Shown here in pieces: positions 27,687 through 35,726 of a DNA stretch of 64,000 bases. A model generated the notes under the pieces. It searched no databases. It had not been told where the DNA came from and saw only the letters and a program-made list of their open reading frames with translations. The stretch is from the NCBI RefSeq assembly GCF_017301735.1, contig NZ_CP071090.1, positions 9,786,001 to 9,850,000 on the forward strand, written 5' to 3'. Source of the stretch: Pyxidicoccus parkwaysis. GTDB lineage: Bacteria > Myxococcota > Myxococcia > Myxococcales > Myxococcaceae. The translations under genes and the position numbers were made by a program. The number at the start of each line of letters is the position of its first letter. The first letter of the stretch is position 1.

Positions 27687-27711
27687 GCGCGGAATGGAAC
27701 GTCCATTCCGC
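27687..27711. promoter_or_regulatory. operator-like inverted repeat, copy 1
   Basis: GCGGAATGGA-ACG-TCCATTCCGC, a perfect 10-bp dyad with a 3-nt centre. It is identical to a second copy 91 nt away. Together they lie in the 474-nt gap between the start of the AgmX-like gene and the end of an aldo/keto reductase gene. I see no gene in this gap. The size and symmetry fit a TetR-family operator. Confidence 0.5.
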
Positions 27712-27777
27712 AGGCGTCATGGTGCCGGGCGACCGCCTCTTCACACCTTGCCTGCTCCGGCCCCGTGAACCGGCGCG

Positions 27778-27802
27778 GCGCGGAATGGAACGTCCATTCC
27801 GC
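27778..27802. promoter_or_regulatory. operator-like inverted repeat, copy 2
   Basis: Same 25-nt sequence as the copy at 27687, without a mismatch, ending 18 nt from the stop codon of the aldo/keto reductase gene. As part of a leftward transcript it would fold as a stable hairpin, so it could also act as that gene's terminator. Confidence 0.5.
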
Positions 27803-27820
27803 GAACGGCGTGGCGCGCTG

Positions 27821-28906
27821 CTACCAGCGCTCCTTATCGGACTTCGGCGCCATGGGCCACTCGGGCGCGGTGACGCCATTCACGGTGAGGCCGCCGTGCA
27901 TGAACGTGGGCGCGCCCTGGAGGAAGCCCGCCGGGAAGTTCAGCGTCGGCGTGGACGCGTCATCGAGCGCCTTCACGTGCTCTGCCTTGAGCCGCACGTC
28001 CAGCGCGCCCAGGTTGTTGTCGAGCTGCTCCAGCGTGCGCGCCCCGATGATGGTGGACGTCACGCCCGGCCGGCGCTGCACCCACGCCAACGACACACGC
28101 GCCACCGTGGTGTCCAACTCCTTCGCCACGCGCTGGAGCACGTCGATGATGCCGTACGTCTTCTCGTTCAGCGCACCCTCCGCCCACGCACCCCGGTCCG
28201 CCTTCATCTTCCCCGCGTTCTGCCGCGTGTACTTGCCGCTGAGCACCCCACTCTTCAGCGGAGACCACGGCGTCACGCCGAGCCCCAGCTCACGCGCCAT
28301 GGGCATCAGCTCGCCCTCCACCGTGCGCTCCAGCAGCGAGTACTCGATTTGCAGCGCGGCCAGCGGCGCCCACCCACGGAAGTGTGCCGTCACCTGCGCC
28401 TGCGCCACCTTCCACGCCGGCGTGTCCGAGATGCCCACGTAGCGGACCTTCCCCGAGCGCACCAGGTCGTCCATCGCCCGCATCGTCTCCTCGATGGGCG
28501 TGTGCATGTCCCCGCAGTGCATCCAGTACAGGTCGACGTAGTCCGTCTGGAGGCGGCGCAGCGACTCCTCGCACTGGGAAATCATCGACTTGCGACCCGC
28601 GCCGCCGCCGTTCGGGTCTCCAGGGAACAGGTTGCTGAAGAACTTCGTGGCGATGACCACGCGCTCGCGCTTGCTGGAGTGCCGGCCGAGATGGTCGCCG
28701 ATGATTTTCTCCGAGTGCCCACGCGTATACGCGTTGGCCGTGTCGATGAAGTTGCCGCCCCGTTCGAGGAAGCGGTCCATGATGGCGTTGGACACCTCGA
28801 CACTGCTGCCCCAGCCCAGGTCCTCGCCGAACGTCATGGCACCGAGGCAGAAGGGACTGACGCGCAGGCCGGAACGGCCCAGGGTGACGTAGTGATGCAG
28901 CGGCAT
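27821..28906 (-). CDS. aldo/keto reductase
   Basis: A 361-residue NADPH-dependent TIM-barrel reductase of the YajO/AKR12-like group. Tetrad: NFIDTANAYTRG (Asp, Tyr), IATKFF (Lys), YWMHCGD (His). NADP-binding end: TSTIIGARTLEQLDNN. There is a C-terminal extension (about 310-361) rich in Pro/Gly. It is a stand-alone gene with its promoter in the 144-nt gap shared with the divergent lipoprotein gene. Substrate not predictable. Confidence 0.9.
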   Translation of the reverse strand: MPLHHYVTLGRSGLRVSPFCLGAMTFGEDLGWGSSVEVSNAIMDRFLERGGNFIDTANAYTRGHSEKIIGDHLGRHSSKRERVVIATKFFSNLFPGDPNGGGAGRKSMISQCEESLRRLQTDYVDLYWMHCGDMHTPIEETMRAMDDLVRSGKVRYVGISDTPAWKVAQAQVTAHFRGWAPLAALQIEYSLLERTVEGELMPMARELGLGVTPWSPLKSGVLSGKYTRQNAGKMKADRGAWAEGALNEKTYGIIDVLQRVAKELDTTVARVSLAWVQRRPGVTSTIIGARTLEQLDNNLGALDVRLKAEHVKALDDASTPTLNFPAGFLQGAPTFMHGGLTVNGVTAPEWPMAPKSDKERW

Positions 28907-29050
28907 GAGTGCTCCCGTGAGGAGTGGGGTGATGACTGGGGGCCGTGCACTAACGCGTCACCCCGAGCACCACCATCGGGTCGCGGAACGACTGATGCGC
29001 ACGTGACGACTTTCTGGCGCGCGCGCGTCGAAACGTGTTGAAACGAGCGC

Positions 29051-29518
29051 ATGCTCCGCCTGCTCCTGCTCGTCCCGCTGCTGGCAGCCTGCGCATGCAG
29101 CCACCCGCCCCTCCGGAGTGCATCCACCATGAGCCCAGAGGCGTCTCATGCCCACCGAGAGCTGTTGGAGTTGGAGCGCTCCGTCACCCAGGCCATTCGT
29201 GAGCGCAGTGCCGCCCGGCTGCGCGAGCTGTTGAGCAACGACTTCGTCTTCCGTGGCACGGGAGACGTGGAGACGGACCGCGAGGCGTTCATCTCCAGCG
29301 TCGCCGCCATTCCTGGCGAAATCCTCGACGTGGAGATTGCCTCACTTCGCGCCCACGTCTTCGAAGACACCGGAGTGCTCACGGGCACGCAGCGCGCCCG
29401 TGTGCGCCTGCCCGACGGCACCGAAGTGACGGACACCCAGCACTTCACCGACGTGTGCCGGTGGCGCGACGGGAAGTGGTGGATGGTCCTGGCCCACAGC
29501 GTACCGGCCGCGCCCTGA
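29051..29518 (+). CDS. NTF2-like (DUF4440-type) lipoprotein
   Basis: A 155-residue lipoprotein. MLRLLLLVPLLAACAC is a short lipoprotein signal with the lipobox LLAAC. The mature part has the cone-shaped NTF2/SnoaL-like pattern: a leading helix (ELLELERSVTQAIRERSAARLRELLSNDFVFRG), then strands ending RWRDGKWWMVLAHS. Such domains bind hydrophobic ligands or act as non-redox isomerases. It is divergent from the aldo/keto reductase. Confidence 0.82.
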   Translation: MLRLLLLVPLLAACACSHPPLRSASTMSPEASHAHRELLELERSVTQAIRERSAARLRELLSNDFVFRGTGDVETDREAFISSVAAIPGEILDVEIASLRAHVFEDTGVLTGTQRARVRLPDGTEVTDTQHFTDVCRWRDGKWWMVLAHSVPAAP

Positions 29519-29526
29519 GCCGTTCG

Positions 29527-29582
29527 GCGCGGCGCGGGTGTCAAGGCGTCCTCATGACACATGGACTCGTGCCGCGCCGCGC
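29527..29582. terminator. long composite hairpin after the NTF2-like gene
   Basis: GCGCGGCGCGG at 29527-29537 pairs with CCGCGCCGCGC at 29572-29582 (11 bp). Directly inside, GTGTCA at 29538-29543 pairs with TGACAC at 29555-29560, with an 11-nt tip. It begins 9 nt after the stop codon and probably ends the transcript. No T run follows. Confidence 0.5.
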
Positions 29583-29598
29583 AGACACTCCAGTTCAA

Positions 29599-29612
29599 GT
29601 GAGACGTCTCAC
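29599..29612. promoter_or_regulatory. 14-bp perfect palindrome
   Basis: GTGAGACGTCTCAC is a perfect palindrome, about 200 nt upstream of the next rightward gene and just after the composite hairpin. It fits the half-site size of a homodimeric regulator. No regulator is assigned. Confidence 0.4.
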
Positions 29613-29645
29613 CGTGCACGGCCCCGTCGGGTGAGGCTCGCGTCA

Positions 29646-29667
29646 CTCCCCTCACACCCGAGGGGAG
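29646..29667. promoter_or_regulatory. hairpin in the leader region of the next gene
   Basis: CTCCCCTC, a 6-nt loop (ACACCC), then GAGGGGAG form an 8-bp stem. The 289-nt gap from 29519 to 29807 thus holds three separate symmetric elements; nothing coding is seen in it. The lower GC stretch at about 29700-29735 (TTGTACACAGTTACCGTTAG) is the likeliest promoter position. Confidence 0.35.
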
Positions 29668-29807
29668 GCGTCTGGTCTCTCGGGTCGAGCCCGACGTCCC
29701 AGGTTGTACACAGTTACCGTTAGCCGCTTTCTGCTGGACAACCCCGCCAGCGCCGCCAGAGCCGCAACTCCCCCGCGTGTCCATTTTGCGCGCCGGGGGG
29801 GGTTGCC

Positions 29808-30386
29808 ATGCCGCATTTCCAGGGCGCACGCCGGTGGATGCTGCCGGCCCGGAGCTCGGACTGGCTCGTGGTTCCAGCCATCGATTCCGAGTCTCAAGAG
29901 CCGAAAAACAATCGCGTGCCGGAGGTCTTCGTCACCTCGTCGCTGGAGCATCTGCTGACGACGTCCGCAGCGCGCACGCTGTATGCGATGTACGAGGCGC
30001 TGGGTGGTGGCTCGTCGCTCGGGCTGTCCCGCATGGAGCGCGGCCGGTACGAGCAGCGACTCAAGCAGCGCCTCACCGAGGCCTTCACCCACGGCGAGCT
30101 GGTGGCGCTCGAGGTGGAGCGGCCCGTGCTCGTGCCGCCGCCCTGGACGGATGTGGTGATACTGCGGCCCGCGGAGGCTCCGATTCCGGAGCCGACGTGG
30201 CTGGCCATCGAGCTGAAGGACTCCGAAGGCAAGCCCGTGCCCCATGCGCGCTACGTGGTGACGCTGCCGGATGGCTCTTCGCGCGAGGGCACGCTCAACA
30301 AGAACGGCCATGCGCGCGTGGACGGTGTGAATCCTGGCAAGTGCCACGTGAGCTTCCCCGAGCTGGATGGAGAAAGCTGGAGCTGA
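29808..30386 (+). CDS. protein with a C-terminal transthyretin-like domain of the T6SS/VgrG-associated type
   Basis: A 192-residue soluble protein. The N-terminal 120 residues are helical, with YAMYEALGGGSSLGLSRMERGRYEQRLKQRLTEAF, and I do not recognise them. The C-terminal 65 residues (WLAIELKDSEGKPVPHARYVVTLPDGSSREGTLNKNGHARVDGVNPGKCHVSFPELDGESW) match the carboxypeptidase-regulatory/transthyretin-like module often found on type VI secretion spike (VgrG/PAAR) proteins and their cargo. A strong purine tract sits 7 nt before the ATG. No other T6SS gene is in the window, so it is an orphan. Confidence 0.72.
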   Translation: MPHFQGARRWMLPARSSDWLVVPAIDSESQEPKNNRVPEVFVTSSLEHLLTTSAARTLYAMYEALGGGSSLGLSRMERGRYEQRLKQRLTEAFTHGELVALEVERPVLVPPPWTDVVILRPAEAPIPEPTWLAIELKDSEGKPVPHARYVVTLPDGSSREGTLNKNGHARVDGVNPGKCHVSFPELDGESWS

Positions 30387-30421
30387 CGAGGCCGGGAGGC
30401 TGGGTTACGTTTCGCGCCGCC

Positions 30422-30766
30422 ATGGCGATCTCGGACAGTGAGAGGACGGCCCCTCCCTCCTGGACGTTCCTGACGAATCACGCGCACGTGCTGCTGTGCA
30501 TCGCGGCGGACCCCGGAATCCGCCTGCGCGACGTGGCCACGCGCGTGGGCATCACCGAGCGCGCCGTCCAGCGCATCGTCAGCGACCTCGAAGAGGCGGG
30601 CTACCTCCAGCGCGAGCGCGAGGGCCGCCGCAATCACTACACCGTCGCGAGGGAGCTGCCGCTGCGACATCCCATCGAGCGGCACCACAACGTCTCCACC
30701 CTCCTCTCGCTGGTGGAGGAGGAGCCAGCGCTCGCGCCTGCCGCCCGGGGACGCAGCAAGCGCTGA
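30422..30766 (+). CDS. winged-helix transcriptional regulator
   Basis: A 114-residue DNA-binding protein. HVLLCIAADPGIRLRDVATRVGITERAVQRIVSDLEEAGYLQREREGRRNHYTV is a complete MarR/ArsR-type winged helix with a Arg-rich wing. The remaining C-terminus is short (RHPIERHHNVSTLLSLVEEE) with no sensor domain. It follows the transthyretin-like gene by 35 nt and probably shares its transcript. It converges on the peptidase gene with 2 nt between stops. Confidence 0.85.
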   Translation: MAISDSERTAPPSWTFLTNHAHVLLCIAADPGIRLRDVATRVGITERAVQRIVSDLEEAGYLQREREGRRNHYTVARELPLRHPIERHHNVSTLLSLVEEEPALAPAARGRSKR

Positions 30767-30768
30767 CG

Positions 30769-32160
30769 CTACCGCCGTGCCATCACCGCCTCGACGTCTG
30801 CGGCTTCCTTCGGAATCGCGGCCGTGAGCACCTCGTTGCCCTCCGCCGTGACGAGCACGTCGTCCTCGATGCGGATGCCGCGCACGTCCGAGTAGCGCTC
30901 CAGCACCGCGCGATTGAGCCGGTCTCCCGCCTTCGCGGTGAGGCGCGCGTCGCCCAGGATGGCGGGCACGCGGTAGAAGCCCGGCTCAATCGTCACCGCC
31001 ATGCCGGGCTCCAAGTCGCGGTCCAACCGCAGGTACCGGTGCCCGAACTCCTTCGAGCGCGTGCGCCCCGGCGCATACCCGGCCCTGTCGCCCAGGTCCT
31101 CCATGTCGTGCACGTCCAGCCCCAGCAGGTGGCCGATGCCATGGGGGAACATCAGCGCGGTGAGCCCGTCCGCCACCAGCTCCTCCACGTCTCCCCGGAG
31201 GATGCCCAGCGCCACCAGCCCGCGCGCCATCTCCTGGTGCGCCGCGAGGTGCACGTCGCGGTAGCGCGTGCCCGGCCGCACCTTTGCGATGCTCGCCTTC
31301 TGCGCGCTCAGCACCACCTCGTACAGCTCGCGCTGCGTCGTGCTGAAGCGCCCCGTCACCGGCCACGTGCGCGTCACGTCGCACGCGAAGCCGCCCGGGC
31401 TCTCACCGCCCACGTCCGCGAGCAGCAAATCCCCCTCGCGCAATTCGTGGTGGTACTTCAGGTTGTGCAGCACCTCGCCGTGCACCGTGACGATGGGCTG
31501 GTACGCCGGCCGCACGTCGCGCGCGACGAACTCCGCCTCCATCGCCGCGCGCACCACCGCCTCCAGCACGCCCGGCCGCGTCGCGCGCATGCCCGCCAGG
31601 TGGGACGGCGTCGTCACCTCCGCCGCCTTCCGCAACTGCGATACAGCCGCATCGTCATGGCGAAGACGCAGCGCCACCAGGGCATCCGCGAGCGGCTCGT
31701 CCACGGCTTGCAGCTTCCCGTACCGCACCGGCCGGCCCAGCAGCGCCTCCACGTCCTGGCACGTCTCCGCGTCCGGCGTGGGCAGCGTGGCCACCGTCCG
31801 TGTCGCCTGAACCGAGCCAAGCGCCGCGGGCAGCTCCGCGCGCGAGCGCACCGGACAGCCCGTCCGCTCCGCCACCTCCGCGAAGCCCGGCACCGCGCCG
31901 TCCCACAGCGCGTCGTCCGCGCCGGGCTCGGGCAGGTACAGCGTCCACGACTGGCCGTCGTAGAAGCCCAGCCCGTCCTGCGCCGCCAGTCCGAAGAGGT
32001 AGAGGAAGTGGCTGGCCGCACGGAAGGGAAACTGGTCCGCGGCGTAGTTGCGCGGGCGCGGGCGGCTGGACGCCACCAGCGCGGGAGTGCGGCCCAGGGC
32101 ATGGGCCAGCAACTCGCGCCGCCGCACGAGGGCGGCGCGTTCAGAGGACGGGGGAAGCAT
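30769..32160 (-). CDS. pepP: Xaa-Pro aminopeptidase, M24B family
   Basis: A 463-residue creatinase-fold metallopeptidase. An N-terminal domain with the ASSRPRPRNYAADQFPFRAASHFLYLFGL pattern (about 30-60) is followed by the catalytic domain with the five dinuclear-metal ligands: Asp in LLLADVGGE, Asp in FACDVTRTWPVTG, His in HGIGHLLGLDVHD, Glu in TIEPGFY and Glu in IRIEDDV. It removes N-terminal residues that precede proline. Length and motif order match PepP. The gene starts just past the end of the response-regulator gene to its right on the same strand, 21 nt away. Confidence 0.92.
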   Translation of the reverse strand: MLPPSSERAALVRRRELLAHALGRTPALVASSRPRPRNYAADQFPFRAASHFLYLFGLAAQDGLGFYDGQSWTLYLPEPGADDALWDGAVPGFAEVAERTGCPVRSRAELPAALGSVQATRTVATLPTPDAETCQDVEALLGRPVRYGKLQAVDEPLADALVALRLRHDDAAVSQLRKAAEVTTPSHLAGMRATRPGVLEAVVRAAMEAEFVARDVRPAYQPIVTVHGEVLHNLKYHHELREGDLLLADVGGESPGGFACDVTRTWPVTGRFSTTQRELYEVVLSAQKASIAKVRPGTRYRDVHLAAHQEMARGLVALGILRGDVEELVADGLTALMFPHGIGHLLGLDVHDMEDLGDRAGYAPGRTRSKEFGHRYLRLDRDLEPGMAVTIEPGFYRVPAILGDARLTAKAGDRLNRAVLERYSDVRGIRIEDDVLVTAEGNEVLTAAIPKEAADVEAVMARR

Positions 32161-32181
32161 GCGGGGAAGGCTCCAGCGCGA

Positions 32182-32562
32182 CTAGGCCCCCAGCGGACGC
32201 TGGGGCAACAGCTTGAAGAGGAAGGCGAGCAGGTCGTCGAAGTGGCCGCCCTTGCGGAACACCGCGTCCACCGGCATGTCGATTTTGCCGTCGTGCCCGG
32301 TGACGAAGACCACCTTCGTCTTCGGCATGTGGTGGCGCACCAGCGGAATCAGCCCGGTGCCGAAGCCGTCACCGAGGCTCTGGTCCAGCAGTACCGCGTC
32401 ATACGCGCGCGGCCGGTTGAGCAGGCTGGCGGCTTCCGCGTACGTGCTGGCGGTGACCACGGCGAAGCCCGCATCCTCCAGCAACGCCGCGAGCGTCATC
32501 CGGTTGGAAGGGTCATCCTCCACCAGCAGCAGGCAGCGACCGAAGGTCCAGCTCGTCTCCAT
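32182..32562 (-). CDS. single-domain response regulator
   Basis: A 126-residue receiver domain with no output domain. CLLLVEDDPSN holds the acidic pair, YDAVLLDQSLGDG the phospho-acceptor Asp, VVFVTGHDG the Thr, and FRKGGHF the Lys. The start ATG shares its A with the stop of the upstream kinase gene (TGATG), so the two are translationally coupled and most likely a cognate pair. Confidence 0.9.
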   Translation of the reverse strand: METSWTFGRCLLLVEDDPSNRMTLAALLEDAGFAVVTASTYAEAASLLNRPRAYDAVLLDQSLGDGFGTGLIPLVRHHMPKTKVVFVTGHDGKIDMPVDAVFRKGGHFDDLLAFLFKLLPQRPLGA

Positions 32563-33305
32563 CACTTGCTCCCCTGACTCACCTCGCGGCCGACCGGCCT
32601 CGAGCCGGGCCCTACGTCTGGACCCGTGAAGACGACTTCCACAAAGGTGCCTCCGGTCGGACCCGCACCCAAATCCACCTTCCACCCGTGCCGCTGCACC
32701 ACGCGGTGGATGATGCTCAACCCCAGCCCCGCATGGCCGGGCTTCGTGGTGAAGAACGGCTCGAAGGCCCGCGAGTACGCCTCCGGCGCCAGCCCCTCGC
32801 CCGTGTCCTCCACCCGCAGGGAGACTTCATCATCCTCCAAATCACGCGTGCGCACGGTGAGCGTGCCCCCACGCGGCATGGCCTCCACCGCATTGTCCAC
32901 GAGGCAGCCCACCAGCACCGCCAGGTCTTCGCGGTCCAGCTCCACCTCGCCCTTCGCCGACAGCTCCCGCTGCACCTGCACGCCCTCGGGCAGGTCCGCC
33001 TCGGACAACGCACGCTCCACCGCGTCGCTCGGACGGCAGCGCGGCTTGGGGCCCGTCGCCGCAGGCGGGCTGCGCTTGGACAGCAGCTCCTCCGCGGACG
33101 CGAGCTCCTTCTCGATGAGCTGGAAGAAGGTCTCCACGCGGGGGTCCGCGCTCCAGACCTCCGTCTTCTTCATCTGCCGCATCAGGTAGAACGACGCATT
33201 GCGGATGCTGGCGAGCTTGTTGCGCAGGTCATGCCGCAGCGTGGAAGCCACCACGTCCGCCACCGCCGACCGCTCCCGTGCCTGCAGGTCTCCACGCCCG
33301 GACAT
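32562..33305 (-). CDS. soluble sensor histidine kinase
   Basis: A 247-residue cytoplasmic kinase core without a sensor domain. The phospho-acceptor box is TLRHDLRNKLASIRN (His25); ATP-binding boxes are DNAVEAMPRGG (N), VEDTGEGL (G1), FEPFFTTKPGHAGLGLSII (F and G2). The absence of a sensing module suggests input from a partner protein, possibly the neighbouring double receiver. It ends in the start of the coupled response regulator. Confidence 0.92.
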   Translation of the reverse strand: MSGRGDLQARERSAVADVVASTLRHDLRNKLASIRNASFYLMRQMKKTEVWSADPRVETFFQLIEKELASAEELLSKRSPPAATGPKPRCRPSDAVERALSEADLPEGVQVQRELSAKGEVELDREDLAVLVGCLVDNAVEAMPRGGTLTVRTRDLEDDEVSLRVEDTGEGLAPEAYSRAFEPFFTTKPGHAGLGLSIIHRVVQRHGWKVDLGAGPTGGTFVEVVFTGPDVGPGSRPVGREVSQGSK

Positions 33306-33310
33306 ACGAT

Positions 33311-34075
33311 TCAGTTCCTCGCGCCGAAGGGGCCCTGCGGACGGCCTCGCACCCGGGCGATGGCCTGCACCAATTCACGCAGGGGCACTGGCTTCGTCAT
33401 GCACACCACGGCGCCCTGGGCGGCCACCACGCGCAGCATCTCCGGCACGAAGTGCCCGGACACCGCGATGATGGCCACGGACAGGTCCGCCTCACGCACC
33501 CGCTTCACCAGCTCCGGCCCGCTCATCTCCGGCATGACCAGGTCCAGCACGCACACGTCGAAGGCGCCCGAGCGCAGCGACGCGAGCGCCTCCTCGCCGC
33601 TGTAGACGGGCCGCGCGCGCAGCCCCACCGTGCTCAGCGCGCGCACCATGGCGCGGGCCACCTGCTCGGTGTCATCCACCACCAGGACCTGCGGGGCCCG
33701 CACCGCGCGCAGCACCGTGTCCAGCGCGTGCGCCACGTCGAAGGGCTTGGGCAGGACGGTGAAGGCGCCCTCGGCGAGCGCGTCGTCCACCAATTCCTCG
33801 GCGGTGAAGGCCGTCATCAGCACCACCGGCAAATCTGGGCGCTCCTGCTTGATGCGGCGCAGCAGCTCCACGCCATGAAGGCCGGGCATGCGGATGTCGG
33901 TGAGGACCACGTCCACGGTCTGCTCGTTGAGCACGCGCAGGGCGTCCTCACCGGAGGAGGCCTCGAGGACGGTGTGTCCCTCCAGCTCCAGGTTCGCCGC
34001 GAGGGTGATGCGGAGCGACTCCTCGTCGTCGACCAGAAGGATGCGAGCGGGGCCCACTGCCACTTCCTCCATCAC
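33311..34075 (-). CDS. double receiver-domain protein
   Basis: A 254-residue protein of two complete REC domains in tandem and nothing else. REC1 (about 10-125): LLVDDEES, VVLTDIRMPG, VVLMTAFT, VLPKPFD. REC2 (about 128-245): VLVVDDTEQ, VCVLDLVMPEMSG, IIAVSGHF, CMTKPVP. The two acceptors could pass phosphate between the membrane kinase upstream (stop/start overlap of 4 nt) and the soluble kinase 5 nt downstream, a phosphorelay-like layout. Confidence 0.92.
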   Translation of the reverse strand: MMEEVAVGPARILLVDDEESLRITLAANLELEGHTVLEASSGEDALRVLNEQTVDVVLTDIRMPGLHGVELLRRIKQERPDLPVVLMTAFTAEELVDDALAEGAFTVLPKPFDVAHALDTVLRAVRAPQVLVVDDTEQVARAMVRALSTVGLRARPVYSGEEALASLRSGAFDVCVLDLVMPEMSGPELVKRVREADLSVAIIAVSGHFVPEMLRVVAAQGAVVCMTKPVPLRELVQAIARVRGRPQGPFGARN

Positions 34076-35469
34076 GCGGCCTGTGCCGCCGCGGACGCGG
34101 GGAGCTGAATGGTGAATTCGCTCCCCCGACCCGCTTCGCTGCGCACAGAAATTGTGCCCCCGTGACGTTGCACCATGTTGGCGACAATGGCCAGTCCCAA
34201 GCCCGTCCCGCGGGTCTTGGTGGTGAAGAGGGGTTCGAATATCTTCGGGAGTACGTCCGGGGGTATGCCCGAACCGTCGTCCACCACGCGGACGGACCAG
34301 GGGCCCGCCTCCCCGCCTTCCGCCAGCACTGAAACCTCCCCGGTACGTCCCGGAGGCATGGCCTCCACCGCGTTCTGCACCAGGTTCACCAGGACCTGCC
34401 GGAACTGCTCCTTGTCCAGGTTGGGCACGGGCAGGGACTCGGGGACGCCGTTGACGATGCGCACGCCGTCGCGCGGGGGCACCACGCTCAGGGCCTCGTC
34501 CACCAGCGGCCGCAGCGGACAGGGCTGGAGCGCGGGCGGGCGCTCGCGCGCGAAATCCAGCAGGTCGGAGATGATTTTGGCGCAGGCACTCAGCTCGCGC
34601 TCCATGACGCCCAGGAACTGGGTGACGCGCGGGTCCTCGGCGGCGCCGGCCGGGTCCTTGGTCAGCTTGCGCGACAGGTAGGCGTGGGCGTTGCGGACGG
34701 CGGCGAGCGGGTTGCGTAGCTCATGACCCACGCTGGCGGCGAGCTGCCCCACCGCCGCCAGCTTCTCCACGCGGATGAGGTGCTCCTGGAAGCCGCCCAG
34801 CTCGCGCAGGGCGCGGTCCAGCTCACGCGCCTTCGTCCCCTCGCGCTCGCGGGCCAGCTCCAGTTCCGCGCGGCGCACCGCCACCTCGCGCTGCTCTCGC
34901 CACATGCCGCGGCAGGTGAAGATGAGCACCACGTCGAAGACGCCAATCCAGAGCGCGTGCTCCAGGAAGCGCCATGACTCGGGGTGGGCTACGCCGTAGA
35001 CGGACTCGGGCCACAGCGCGCCGCGCACGGCGTGGTCCGCCAGCAGCGTGGCCGTGGCGGACAGCAGCACGCGCGGGTCGCGGTAGAGGGAGAGCAGGGC
35101 CAGCGAGGCGAAGATGTGGAAGTGCGTCTCGATGCGGCCATCCGACAGGTGGATGAGCAGCGCGGACCAGAGCGCCTGGCTCACGGCCATGGCGTGCCGG
35201 GTGGCGGTGGCGCCGGGGAACACGCGGGCCAGCACGAGCGGCACGACGCTGAGCAGCGCGCCCAAAGGAAGCGCCATTCCGAGCAGCGTGGAGCGGGGCG
35301 ACCAGAACGCCGCCATGGCGAGGGCCAGCCCCCACTGCACGAGCGTCAGCCACGCGAGGAGGCGGTCCGTACGGCTGTGCACGCGGTCCAGGTACTCACG
35401 CAGGAGCAGTGCCGCCCGCTCCCGGAGCGCCATCCTCGGCGTGCTGTCTTCGTCCTGCTCATCCATCAT
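34072..35469 (-). CDS. membrane-bound sensor histidine kinase
   Basis: A 465-residue kinase. The N-terminal 190 residues carry about five or six membrane segments with the motif IETHFHIFASLALLSLYRDPRVLL...LADHAVRG...WPESVYGV, an uncharacterised sensor module found on various kinases and cyclases. A coiled linker (EVAVRRAELELAREREGTKARELDRAL) leads to SVGHELRNPLAAVRNAHAYL (phospho-acceptor His) and the ATPase domain: NAVEAMPPG, VVDDGSGIPPD, FEPLFTTKTRGTGLGLAIV. The start is one of two adjacent ATGs. It heads a run of overlapping signalling genes. Confidence 0.92.
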   Translation of the reverse strand: MMDEQDEDSTPRMALRERAALLLREYLDRVHSRTDRLLAWLTLVQWGLALAMAAFWSPRSTLLGMALPLGALLSVVPLVLARVFPGATATRHAMAVSQALWSALLIHLSDGRIETHFHIFASLALLSLYRDPRVLLSATATLLADHAVRGALWPESVYGVAHPESWRFLEHALWIGVFDVVLIFTCRGMWREQREVAVRRAELELAREREGTKARELDRALRELGGFQEHLIRVEKLAAVGQLAASVGHELRNPLAAVRNAHAYLSRKLTKDPAGAAEDPRVTQFLGVMERELSACAKIISDLLDFARERPPALQPCPLRPLVDEALSVVPPRDGVRIVNGVPESLPVPNLDKEQFRQVLVNLVQNAVEAMPPGRTGEVSVLAEGGEAGPWSVRVVDDGSGIPPDVLPKIFEPLFTTKTRGTGLGLAIVANMVQRHGGTISVRSEAGRGSEFTIQLPASAAAQAA

Positions 35470-35726
35470 CGAATGCGTCCCGCCCGGACCGGGAGCGGGT
35501 CCTCCAACAGCGTGCGACCTGAGACGGTGGATGCGGCCTCCACGGCTGCCTGCCCACGGGAGTCTGTGAATCGCCCCCACGCCCGGGTGGGGCCGCCCTC
35601 GGCGCGACGCGGCCCGGGCGGATGATAGAGCAACACCTGGAGGGGGGTGGCAATGGCCTCGCGGGGTGCCTGCCCGCTCGTCACGCGGACGGGAGTGGAG
35701 CGGGTGGCTCGCGTGGACGGCGTCAT
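35466..35726 (-). CDS. possible 86-residue protein bridging receiver and kinase genes
   Basis: An 86-residue reading frame that starts with ATGA overlapping the stop of the upstream receiver gene and ends with TGATG overlapping the two start codons of the membrane kinase. Both junctions are typical of coupled genes here, which is the main reason to list it. About 80% of its codons end in G or C, lower than the neighbours but compatible with coding. The product is basic in its first half and ends TVSGRTLLEDPLPVRAGRIR; I recognise no domain. If not translated, this is simply a 253-nt spacer. Confidence 0.4.
   Translation of the reverse strand: MTPSTRATRSTPVRVTSGQAPREAIATPLQVLLYHPPGPRRAEGGPTRAWGRFTDSRGQAAVEAASTVSGRTLLEDPLPVRAGRIR

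Noticed and set aside
27522..28442. A plus-strand gene covering the gap and the aldo/keto reductase
   Set aside because: The frame is antisense to a clear aldo/keto reductase and its sequence is compositionally shadow-like.
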